From assembly GCA_015068035.1 (NCBI GenBank), contig SVLI01000006.1:1-64000 (forward strand): a stretch of 64,000 nucleotides of DNA, read 5' to 3'. The translations under genes and the position numbers were made by a program. Below, one piece after another: positions 16,486 to 24,193 of this stretch (position 1 is its first letter; each line of letters starts with the position of its first letter). The notes beneath the pieces were generated by a model. It worked only from the letters and a program-made list of their open reading frames with translations, was not told the DNA's origin and searched no databases. Origin of the DNA: Oscillospiraceae bacterium (GTDB taxonomy: Bacteria; Bacillota; Clostridia; Oscillospirales; Oscillospiraceae).

Positions 16486-16869
16486 TTAAAGACTGTCAAC
16501 AATGTCTGCCAGATAGGAAGCTGAGATGGAGCCATAGATAAATTGATCGATGATGCCGTCCTTTTTTGTTTGTTTGATCCGCTTGGCGATTTCCTTTTCC
16601 GCATTTTCGTCCACAACGAGAACGATTTTGCACTCAGGATCCCGAAGCTTCACCGCATCACGGATTTTGAGCCGCTCTTCCAGTTTCCAGGGCGTATAGC
16701 CCGTCACTTCCATCAGCAGCGCATAGGGAGCGATCCATTTGCATTCGTCCAACACCTTGTCCGGATTTGCGACTGTATAAGGTTCCAACTCATTGCCTGA
16801 TCTGCGCAAGGTTTCGGCAATGGCATTACCGAACAGCGCGTTTTGCATATTGACAACGATTCTTTTCAC
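16486..16869 (-). CDS. stand-alone pseudo-receiver domain protein
   Basis: A 127-residue protein with the length and strand pattern of a CheY-type receiver (MKRIVVNMQNALFGNAIAE... at the start). The phospho-acceptor position is Glu54 (ALLMEVTGYTP) instead of Asp, and the acidic pair after strand 1 and the conserved Lys near the end are not evident. It should therefore not be phosphorylated in the usual way. The GTG at 16869 has GGAAGG upstream and fits the receiver fold; the frame extends to 16950 without an RBS. Its promoter carries the 20-bp box shared with two other genes near the two-component system. Confidence 0.75.
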   Translation of the reverse strand: MKRIVVNMQNALFGNAIAETLRRSGNELEPYTVANPDKVLDECKWIAPYALLMEVTGYTPWKLEERLKIRDAVKLRDPECKIVLVVDENAEKEIAKRIKQTKKDGIIDQFIYGSISASYLADIVDSL

Positions 16870-16921
16870 GGTGTCGCTTCCTTCCCGATGTTTGTTGTTT
16901 TGATAAAATTTACCTATATAA

Positions 16922-16966
16922 AGTATAGGATTTTCGTCGGCATAAAGCACTAGTACAAGTGATAGT
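16922..16966 (-). promoter_or_regulatory. promoter with 20-bp regulatory box (copy 1)
   Basis: Minus strand: box ACTATCACTTGTACTAGTGC (16947-16966), exactly 19 nt, then TATACT (16922-16927). The -35 position has no good hexamer, typical of activator-dependent promoters. Drives the pseudo-receiver gene. Confidence 0.75.
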
Positions 16967-16983
16967 ATTTTGCTTTCATGCGT

Positions 16984-17017
16984 AAAAAAGCGGTGACGGA
17001 TTGTGCCGTCACCGCTT
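16984..17017 (-). terminator. terminator of the surface-protein gene
   Basis: A 12-bp stem (16988-16999 with 17006-17017) followed on the minus strand by T6. It overlaps the stop codon of the gene ending at 17009. Near-identical to the hairpin at 20025-20054. Confidence 0.85.
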
Positions 17018-19831
17018 TTCGCTTAAAGGTGCAGTATCAATTTGCTTTACGAAAAATCTCTTTTTTCCGACCACGATTATTGTTACGACACCTGCGCCGC
17101 TGACAAAGAGCAGAGCGATCCACAGGAACATATTGCTGCTGTCACCGGTCTTGGGTACTTCGGGATTGGTGGGTGTAGTGGGAGTGGTAGGTTTGCTGGG
17201 GTCGGTAGGATCGGTAGGCGTCTCGATCTTTTCCCATTTGGCCTTCAGGGTGATGTTGCCGGTGACGGGCGTTGCGAAGTCGTAAGCGGTTTCGCCCAGA
17301 TGCCAGCCCTTGAAGGTGTAGCCTTCCTTGGCGGGATCAGCGGGCTTGGTGGCGGGCTTGCCGCTTTCCACGGTCTGGGCTGTCACAGCAGAGCCGCCGT
17401 CGGAATCGAAGGTCACGGCGTAGGTAGTGGGTACGGAAGCCTCTCCGCTGATCAACGCCATCGCCCTCGTTCCGTCGGGTACAACTATTGCACAGGACTT
17501 GGACAGATCGGAGGCATCCGGCGCAGGCAGTTGAACGCCGTTGTAGAAGATCTTTGCGTCAGCAGCAATGGTACAGCTGTTCTGAGGTTCCAGCATTACC
17601 TGAAGGGAATACTTTATGCCGGAACGGAAGGGGGTACTATCCACATGAGTGCTGTCATCGTAGAGATCTTTCAGATTGTTGGTCTCGGGAACATATCTGA
17701 CCCAGAAGGTATCCGATCCGATAGTCACACCGGGAGTAGAGGTGGTTGCGGAATTGATAGGAATCGCGCCAACAACGGGCATTGTGACACCACCAATATG
17801 GATCTCGTCAATAACAATAGCTGTTGGTATGACTTCCCAAGCGGCCTTCAGGGTGATGTCCTTGGTAACCGCGGAGGAGAAGTCGTAAGCTGCACCGTCC
17901 AGAGTCCAGCCCTTGAAGGTGTAGCCTTCCTTGGTGGGATCGGCGGGCTTGGTGGCGGGCTTGCCGCTTTCCACGGTCTGCGCAGTCACTGCGCTGCCGC
18001 CGTCGGAATCGAAGGTCACGGTGTAGGTGGTGGGTACGGAAGCCTCTCCGCTGATCAACGCCATCGCCCTCGTTCCGTCGGGTACAACTATTGCACAGGA
18101 CTTGGACAGATCGGAGGCATCCGGCGCAGGCAGTTGAACGCCGTTGTAGAAGATCTTTGCGTCAGCAGCAATGGTACAGCTGTTCTGAGGTTCCAGCATT
18201 ACCTGAAGGAAATACTTTATGCCGGAACGGAAGGGGGTACTATCCACATGAGTGCTGTCATCGTAGAGATCTTTCAGATCGTTGGTCTCGGGAACATATC
18301 TGACCCAGAAGGTATCCGATCCGATAGTCACACCGGGAGTAGAGGTGGTTGCGGAATTGATAGGAATCGCGCCAACAACGGGCATTGTGATACCGCCAAT
18401 ATGGATCTCGTCAATAACAGTTGCAGTCTGCTTCTCTTCCCATTTTGCTTTCAGCGTAATGTCCTTGGTGACCGCAGAGGAGAAGTCGTAAGCCGCGCCG
18501 TCCAGCGTCCAGCCCTTGAAGGTGTAGCCTTCCCTGGTGGGGTCGGCGGGTTTGGTGGCAGTCTTGCCGGATTCCACGGTCTGCGCGGTCACTGCGCTGC
18601 CGCCGTCAGAATCAAAGGTTACGGTGTAGGTGGTGGGAGCAGCATCCTTAACAGTGAATTTCGTAGAAGCTTCACCGTCGTGATAACGAATTTTCAGGGT
18701 ATGCTCCCCCGAACTGAGGGACTCCAGATAAGCCTTTTTCAGTTCAACAATGGTGGAACCGGATTCAACATTGTAATCACTTACATTGATAAGATAACCG
18801 TCTACTTCCACGCCAATGAAGTCCGCGATGTTACCATCAGCAGTAAACGACAGTTTGTCGGCAGTGCTTCCCTTTTGGTAGATACCATTGGCGCCGGAAA
18901 TGATATTATAAGTATTACCGGCTCCGGTGGGAGTGCCCAGGTAGACGCGAACCTGAAGCGCCACATTATAGGTGTCATACATATAGATCCGGTATCCGGA
19001 CTTCATATTGTCCTTATAAATATCGGTAGAACTGATTTTGGAAAGCTCTGTACCGGCATATTTGACAACGAAGTCCCCCTCGTAAGGCACAGCCGAGTAA
19101 TCCTCCAAATACATAATCGCATAGGCATAGTAGTTCGTGCCTGCAACCGCAACACCAGAGGGAACATCTGAATCATACCAATCCCAAACAGGCGTGCTGT
19201 TTATATACTTATAGCTGGAAGAAGACGGGAAATAAGAGTCCAGATCATCACTTGATATACTTTGGCCTGAGATCGGCGTAGGAATGGCCGTTATGTTGTA
19301 CTCCGTTCCCCAGCGGGCATGCAGGGTGATATTTTCTGTGATGGGTTTAGAGAAATCGTAAGGACTTCCCTTATATGTCCAGCCCATGAAAGCGTAACCT
19401 TCCTTGGTGGGATCGGCGGGTTTGGTGGCAGTCTTGCCGGATTCCACGGTCTGCGCGGTCACTGCGCTGCCGCCATCAGAATCGAAGGTCACAGTGCAGG
19501 TAACAATCTTTTCAAACTTTGCAATACGCTCCATATCGGAATCATCGCCCGGATAAAAGGGACAACTCTTCTGGTTGGTAAGGAAAGAGCCATGCTCGTT
19601 ATGCCAGCCTATAAATTTATAACCTTCATTTGCAACAGCATATGCACGGTAGCTAGAACCGTCAGCAGGAGCCTGTGTTACACCCGGCTCATCAATATAT
19701 ACTGTGCCGCCTTCTACAGGGTCTGCGCTTACAGTAAATGTGTATTCAACCGCAAAAGCCGTCATCGGCAGCAACCCAACCACCATGATCAGACACAGCA
19801 GCAGACTCAGCACTTTTTTCAGACTCGTCAT
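17009..19831 (-). CDS. sortase-type surface protein with InlB B-like repeats
   Basis: A 940-residue secreted protein. Signal peptide (LLLCLIMVVGLLPMTAFA, about residues 10-28). Four InlB B/Flg_new-like repeats with the core VTFDSDGGSAVTAQTV ... GYTFKGW ... LKAKWE at roughly 105-175, 400-470, 600-670 and 800-870. Two ~135-residue copies of another domain (VIDEIHIGGVTMPVVGAIP...) lie between them, so the unit repeats every 201 residues (603 bp in DNA). The C-terminus is Thr/Pro-rich, then VPKTGD, a membrane helix and a basic tail, a variant of the LPxTG sorting signal. It should be covalently wall-anchored and act as an adhesin; the partner is unknown. Confidence 0.92.
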   Translation of the reverse strand: MTSLKKVLSLLLCLIMVVGLLPMTAFAVEYTFTVSADPVEGGTVYIDEPGVTQAPADGSSYRAYAVANEGYKFIGWHNEHGSFLTNQKSCPFYPGDDSDMERIAKFEKIVTCTVTFDSDGGSAVTAQTVESGKTATKPADPTKEGYAFMGWTYKGSPYDFSKPITENITLHARWGTEYNITAIPTPISGQSISSDDLDSYFPSSSSYKYINSTPVWDWYDSDVPSGVAVAGTNYYAYAIMYLEDYSAVPYEGDFVVKYAGTELSKISSTDIYKDNMKSGYRIYMYDTYNVALQVRVYLGTPTGAGNTYNIISGANGIYQKGSTADKLSFTADGNIADFIGVEVDGYLINVSDYNVESGSTIVELKKAYLESLSSGEHTLKIRYHDGEASTKFTVKDAAPTTYTVTFDSDGGSAVTAQTVESGKTATKPADPTREGYTFKGWTLDGAAYDFSSAVTKDITLKAKWEEKQTATVIDEIHIGGITMPVVGAIPINSATTSTPGVTIGSDTFWVRYVPETNDLKDLYDDSTHVDSTPFRSGIKYFLQVMLEPQNSCTIAADAKIFYNGVQLPAPDASDLSKSCAIVVPDGTRAMALISGEASVPTTYTVTFDSDGGSAVTAQTVESGKPATKPADPTKEGYTFKGWTLDGAAYDFSSAVTKDITLKAAWEVIPTAIVIDEIHIGGVTMPVVGAIPINSATTSTPGVTIGSDTFWVRYVPETNNLKDLYDDSTHVDSTPFRSGIKYSLQVMLEPQNSCTIAADAKIFYNGVQLPAPDASDLSKSCAIVVPDGTRAMALISGEASVPTTYAVTFDSDGGSAVTAQTVESGKPATKPADPAKEGYTFKGWHLGETAYDFATPVTGNITLKAKWEKIETPTDPTDPSKPTTPTTPTNPEVPKTGDSSNMFLWIALLFVSGAGVVTIIVVGKKRFFVKQIDTAPLSEKR
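17431..18418. repeat. 603-bp tandem direct repeat within the surface-protein gene
   Basis: Segments around 17431-17815 and 18034-18418 are nearly identical with a constant 603-bp offset; only a handful of mismatches were seen. Such a repeat can recombine and change repeat number. Confidence 0.85.
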
Positions 19832-19959
19832 CTATGTTTCCTCCTCTAATTGCCTTTTGCCATACTGCGTTTTGTAAGCTCCCGTTGTATGGCAGCCGGG
19901 ATGCGTTCACTGTTTTATGGATTGACTGAAAAAGGGCACAAAGCCCCTCCCCATCATTA

Positions 19960-20004
19960 ATTGTAGTCATATCCCCGGAAAAGGGCACTAGTACAAGTGA
20001 TAGT
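19960..20004 (-). promoter_or_regulatory. promoter with 20-bp regulatory box (copy 2)
   Basis: Minus strand: box ACTATCACTTGTACTAGTGC (19985-20004), 19 nt, then TACAAT (19960-19965). Identical box to copy 1. Drives the surface-protein gene, leaving a ~120-nt leader. Confidence 0.75.
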
Positions 20005-20020
20005 ATTTTGCTTTAATGCG

Positions 20021-20054
20021 TAAAAAGCGGTGACGGATTGTGCCGTCACCGCTT
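20021..20054 (-). terminator. terminator of the large lipoprotein gene
   Basis: A 12-bp stem (20025-20036 with 20043-20054) followed on the minus strand by T5. Same sequence as the terminator at 16988-17017. Confidence 0.85.
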
Positions 20055-20065
20055 CTTTTGGGATG

Positions 20066-22078
20066 TCAGTTAACGATATAACTGTCACAGGCGGCGCAGT
20101 AGCCTCTGTTGTCTGTGACATGGTCTTCGAACAAATCATGGCCGCATTCGACGCAGTAGCGCACATGCGTGTGGTTGTTCCAATACTCAGCAGCACCGAA
20201 GGAATGATCTCCGGGATAAATCCACTGGCTGGTGTCGATCTCGCCGCACTTGGTGCACTTATGCACGAGTTGGAGGCCATGAGGGCAGTAGCCGGCCTGG
20301 TCGATTTTGACCCAATCGTGCGCGCTGGCATGCACTTCGTTATAGGTGGCGCTGCACTTTTCGCAGGTGTAGTAGATCGTCAGACCAAGATCGCAGAGGT
20401 CTTCTCTGGCGGTTTCTTTCCAGCTGTGGCTGCTTGTGAAATGCTCGGAGTCGCGCTGACCGCAGACGGAGCAGGAGTAGTTGACCGTCAAACCGTCATC
20501 GCAGAGATCCATGCGGTCAATTTCCACCCAGGTGTGGTTGCCTGTGGCGGCTGCCGTCTCGGTTTTCTCTGCACCGCAGGTTTGGCAAAGATAGAAGATG
20601 ACGCCATCCTCAGCGCAGGTTGCGGTGGAGGGTTTGTTGGGATTGAGAACGAAGTTGCATTCGTGCTTGGGCTCCTCCTGCTCCGGAGGCTCACCGTTCG
20701 TGTAATTAAAGCCGATCTTCGCCACGTATTCCGCGCCGTCCGCCTCCAGAGAGATCAGTTCGCCGCCTTCACAGTTCAGGCGGATCGCCCAATCGTCGGG
20801 GTCAAAGTCATCGGGCGGGATAAAACGGATGGCAATCTGATAATATTTTCCTTCCTCAAAGTAGCCGCTTTCATCCGCTGCCTCCTCGGAGTTGCCTTTC
20901 CGGATGCTCCAGCTATGCTCGGAATAGAGCTTCTCGCCATCCAGTTTGACGACGCTGTAGGCGTGCTCGATGGGCATGCCGACGTAATGGCTGCCGACGG
21001 TCAGGGTCAGGTTGCCCTTTTCCAGAAGGTTGACGCGAACGACGGTGAGGATTTCTTCGCCGGCCATTTGGCTGTGATCCAGTTCAGCACCAAATACCGC
21101 GATCTTGTCCGCAGCCAGATCCTCTTCCGTCAGATCTGCAGTGTAATAGACATTGATGAGGTAGTCCTTGCCTTTTTCCAGCGTTCCGGACGTGGGAACA
21201 TAGCCATCGGCAGGATCGTTCATAACAGACCATTCCGCGCGGCAGGCGGTCCGCTTGCCGCGAACCATAAGCGTCACCGGGATATCGCTGAGCGCCGTGC
21301 CGATCTGCTCGCTGCCGACCTCGATCTGCACATTCGGGGAAAAGAACTCATGAACGGTTGCCTTTATGTAGTAATAGCGGATCGTTGCGTAAACAACATC
21401 GCCCTGCTGCTCGATCGAGACCAGATCGCCTTTTCCGCAGTTGACGCGGACGGGGTAATCCTCCAGCTTGAAGCCCTCCTCGGGGTGGATCTCAAGCGCA
21501 AGCTCGTAGACTTTTCCGTATTCCACGACGGTGTTTGCATCCGCAGGAGCGGTCTCATCGCCGCTCGTGACCGTCCAGCTGTAGTCGAACAGCACGAAAT
21601 CGCCGTCTTTTCTGATTGCAATGTAGGGGTTGATCTTCTCACCGGGTGTCAAACCGGAGCAGATCAGCGTCAGGTTGCCCTTTTCCAGCAGATTGATGCG
21701 CACCACGGTGCGGATCTCCTCGCCGGCCATATTGCTGTAATCCAGCTCTGCACCCTCCACGGAGATGTCCAGATTCTCATCATCCAGCGCGGCGCCGGCA
21801 TTGTAGAAAACATGTGCAAGATAGTCATTGCCGTTTTCCATCACGCCGGAGGCTGTTATATAGGCATCTTGCGTTTCGTTGAGCACCTGCCATTCCACGC
21901 GGCAGTCCACCGGCTTGCCGTTGACCGTGACCGTTACGGGGATCGAGGCCAATTCCGTGCCGATCTGGTCGCCCGGTACGGAGATCACAACCTCGGTCTT
22001 GTTGGTACAGCCGGCAAGCATGCTTGCCAGCATAACGAGAACCAGCAAAAGGCTGATTGCTCTCAACGTCTTTTTCAT
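20066..22078 (-). CDS. large lipoprotein with duplicated domain and Cys-rich C-terminal repeats
   Basis: A 670-residue lipoprotein: lipobox SMLAGC at about residues 18-23. Two homologous ~210-residue segments follow, each opening with DQIGTEL or EQIGTAL and containing EWxVxN and AGEExxTVVRxNLLEKGNLTL. The C-terminal ~180 residues hold five or six Cys-rich repeats of the form C-x2-CG with H-x-W between, common in Clostridia surface proteins and possibly metal-binding. An upstream ATG at 22147 lies at the predicted transcription start, so 22078 is chosen, matching the signal peptide. It carries copy 3 of the regulatory box. Function unknown. Confidence 0.87.
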   Translation of the reverse strand: MKKTLRAISLLLVLVMLASMLAGCTNKTEVVISVPGDQIGTELASIPVTVTVNGKPVDCRVEWQVLNETQDAYITASGVMENGNDYLAHVFYNAGAALDDENLDISVEGAELDYSNMAGEEIRTVVRINLLEKGNLTLICSGLTPGEKINPYIAIRKDGDFVLFDYSWTVTSGDETAPADANTVVEYGKVYELALEIHPEEGFKLEDYPVRVNCGKGDLVSIEQQGDVVYATIRYYYIKATVHEFFSPNVQIEVGSEQIGTALSDIPVTLMVRGKRTACRAEWSVMNDPADGYVPTSGTLEKGKDYLINVYYTADLTEEDLAADKIAVFGAELDHSQMAGEEILTVVRVNLLEKGNLTLTVGSHYVGMPIEHAYSVVKLDGEKLYSEHSWSIRKGNSEEAADESGYFEEGKYYQIAIRFIPPDDFDPDDWAIRLNCEGGELISLEADGAEYVAKIGFNYTNGEPPEQEEPKHECNFVLNPNKPSTATCAEDGVIFYLCQTCGAEKTETAAATGNHTWVEIDRMDLCDDGLTVNYSCSVCGQRDSEHFTSSHSWKETAREDLCDLGLTIYYTCEKCSATYNEVHASAHDWVKIDQAGYCPHGLQLVHKCTKCGEIDTSQWIYPGDHSFGAAEYWNNHTHVRYCVECGHDLFEDHVTDNRGYCAACDSYIVN

Positions 22079-22155
22079 AAACGTGCCCCCACTTCTGTCG
22101 TTTTGTTGTTGTGCGCGTTTCGTGCGCCGCACAGGGCGGCCGATCATTTGATTTC

Positions 22156-22200
22156 ATTATATTTCCTGTCGGGAGGGAATGCACTATCACAAGTAATAGT
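22156..22200 (-). promoter_or_regulatory. promoter with 20-bp regulatory box (copy 3)
   Basis: Minus strand: box ACTATTACTTGTGATAGTGC (22181-22200), 19 nt, then TATAAT (22156-22161). Three bases differ from copies 1 and 2; spacing is identical. Confidence 0.75.
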
Positions 22201-22217
22201 TTGCAGGCGCTGCGTCG

Positions 22218-22258
22218 AAAAAAGGCAGTCCTCCGGATGTTCCCGGAGGACTGCCTTT
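22218..22258 (-). terminator. terminator of the sensor/kinase/regulator operon
   Basis: A 16-bp perfect stem (22221-22236 with 22243-22258) with a T run on the minus strand, just upstream of box copy 3. Confidence 0.87.
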
Positions 22259-22274
22259 CGCGGCTTCGGATTCT

Positions 22275-22925
22275 TTAGAAATTTTCCTCGTCGAGCGCCT
22301 TGTCGGGTGTGACGATGATGAGATTCTTCTGCGCCACGGCGATGAGCAGCTCCATACGTGTGCGGTAGCCGGTTTTTTCCAGCACTTTGCTTAAGTGCCA
22401 GCGAATGTTTGCCTTGGTGCAGCCGAGCATGTTGGCGGCGTCCTCGTCGCCGGTGCTCTGCATCAGCGCGCGAAGCACATCCAGCTCTGCGCGGGTCAGC
22501 TCATAACTGGTGGTCAAACCCAGCTTCACTTCCGGCGTTTTGTCCGGAAAGATGTGCGCACCGGCCATCGTCTGGTCCATCACGCTGATCAGCTCTCCGT
22601 GGCTGGCGTCCTTATACCAAAAGCTGTCCACCCCCACGGCCTTTGCCTTTTCAATAAAGGTATGCTCAGCCATGGATGTGACGATGATGACCTTGATGTT
22701 GGAAAACTTTTTTTTAATGATGGCGGAGGCATCGATTCCGCTTTCGTCCCGCAGGGTACACACATCCATGAGGATGAGGTCCACGTCTTCGCGCATGCAG
22801 AAAAGCTCTGCATCGGCGGCGTTGGGGATGGTGCCTGCCAGGATGTAGTTTTCGCTTGCTTTGATGATGGCTTCCATGTTTTCCTGGGCCATTTTCTGAT
22901 CTTCCACGATCAGCACACGGATCAT
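22275..22925 (-). CDS. response regulator, NarL/LuxR type
   Basis: A 216-residue two-component regulator. The receiver domain (1-125) has the acidic pair at EDQ (8-9), phospho-acceptor Asp54 in LILMDV and the conserved Lys near 106 (FWYKD). The C-terminal LuxR helix-turn-helix begins around 148 (LTRAELDVLRALM...DEDAANMLGCTKANIRWHLSKVLEKTG). The ATG overlaps the stop of the kinase gene by 4 nt (ATGA), so synthesis is coupled. The box shared by three promoters immediately downstream is the natural candidate target; that link is inference from position and spacing. Confidence 0.93.
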   Translation of the reverse strand: MIRVLIVEDQKMAQENMEAIIKASENYILAGTIPNAADAELFCMREDVDLILMDVCTLRDESGIDASAIIKKKFSNIKVIIVTSMAEHTFIEKAKAVGVDSFWYKDASHGELISVMDQTMAGAHIFPDKTPEVKLGLTTSYELTRAELDVLRALMQSTGDEDAANMLGCTKANIRWHLSKVLEKTGYRTRMELLIAVAQKNLIIVTPDKALDEENF

Positions 22926-24193
22926 AACACACCCTCCTTGTTTTTGGGGATTGTTACTGTCAATCGGAATCTGGGCGCGGATTGCACTGTCATGCTGCCG
23001 CCTTCACGCTCAATGCGTTGGCGCAAAGTGGAAAGGCCGCCGCCTTCTCTGATTTCACCCTCCGGGGGCTTGCCGTCGTTGGTGATGGTGACACTGGCTG
23101 CGTCCGCACTTTCGGAGAAGGCCACATACAGAGCCTTTGCCTCGGCATAGCGCACGGCGTTTGTTACACATTCCCGCACCGCACAGGTGAGCAGATAGGC
23201 AACATGCTCGTCGGCCGGGAGTTGTCCGGTTTGCACATACTCCAGATTTACAAATCTGCAGGTTTTGCGGATTTGCAAAAGCATATCCTCGTCCTCGGTT
23301 TCGTTGCTGTATTTGAGCATGGAAACCGCTCTCTGCCAGGAGGCAACAACACTTTCGGGAAGCGGGTCGGATGCATTACCCTGCAAATATTGCTGCGCGG
23401 CCAAAAGACAGTTGCCCATTTCATCGTGGACGCGCATTTTGGTGTTGAGAATTTCTTCCTCGCGGGTAACGGCGACCACGTTGGCGGAAAGCTGCTTGAG
23501 CTGGGCTTGCACCTGCCGAAGCTGCGCGTTTTCTTCCATCAGCTCTGCGCGGTTATGCTGCAGCTGCGTTACATCCAGCGTGATGAACTGCGTGTAGTCC
23601 TCTCCGCTCTCGTGCGTGATGCGGTGCTTTTCCAGCTGCCATATGCTGCCGTCGGAAAGCGTGAAAAACTTGCCCGCTTTTTCTGCGCCCTCCACGGGGA
23701 TGAAATCATCGCTTAGGCAATCCTGTAAATCGGATATAAACTGCAGGTCTTTGCCGCAGACGGAAAAGGAAAACCTGTGCATCGCGCGGTTACAAAGCAC
23801 GGGAAGCCCTGCTTCGTTAAAGAAACAAACGCCGGTGGGCAGATTGTCAAAGGCTTCCTTGATGGATGTGTTGTTGATGATCTTTCGGTTTTTGGTTTCG
23901 CGCAGGACAGACCACACAGCATGGCTGAGGGAAAGCAGCGTTACAAGAAGCGCAAGCAAATAGGGCAGATGCAATATGTGCTGCGCGCCCGTGATACGGC
24001 TGTCGATCTGCATCAACACATAGAGTGCAGCGTTAAGCACAAGCAGCCCTGCGCCCAGCCCGAACGGCCGGGCATTGTGTTTGTGCCGGAACGAGATTAC
24101 GCATGCGATTGTGAGGCTGATCACGGTGAGCAGACTGAGCACGAGCAGAAAAACCTGCCAGACTGTGCCGGTATTGCAAAACAGGCTCAGCAT
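22922..24193 (-). CDS. membrane histidine kinase, HisKA_3-like
   Basis: A 423-residue kinase. Three membrane helices lie in the first ~95 residues, then a PAS-like segment (about 112-212), a coiled coil (215-240) and a dimerisation helix with His256 in MRVHDEMGNCLL, the HisKA_3-type HDE motif. The ATPase domain shows the N box RECVTNAVRYA, a G1-like TNDGKPP and a G2-like GGGLSTLRQRIE. It overlaps the upstream membrane sensor gene by 7 nt and the response regulator by 4 nt. It should phosphorylate Asp54 of the regulator; the signal is unknown and may come from the upstream sensor. Confidence 0.92.
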   Translation of the reverse strand: MLSLFCNTGTVWQVFLLVLSLLTVISLTIACVISFRHKHNARPFGLGAGLLVLNAALYVLMQIDSRITGAQHILHLPYLLALLVTLLSLSHAVWSVLRETKNRKIINNTSIKEAFDNLPTGVCFFNEAGLPVLCNRAMHRFSFSVCGKDLQFISDLQDCLSDDFIPVEGAEKAGKFFTLSDGSIWQLEKHRITHESGEDYTQFITLDVTQLQHNRAELMEENAQLRQVQAQLKQLSANVVAVTREEEILNTKMRVHDEMGNCLLAAQQYLQGNASDPLPESVVASWQRAVSMLKYSNETEDEDMLLQIRKTCRFVNLEYVQTGQLPADEHVAYLLTCAVRECVTNAVRYAEAKALYVAFSESADAASVTITNDGKPPEGEIREGGGLSTLRQRIEREGGSMTVQSAPRFRLTVTIPKNKEGVL

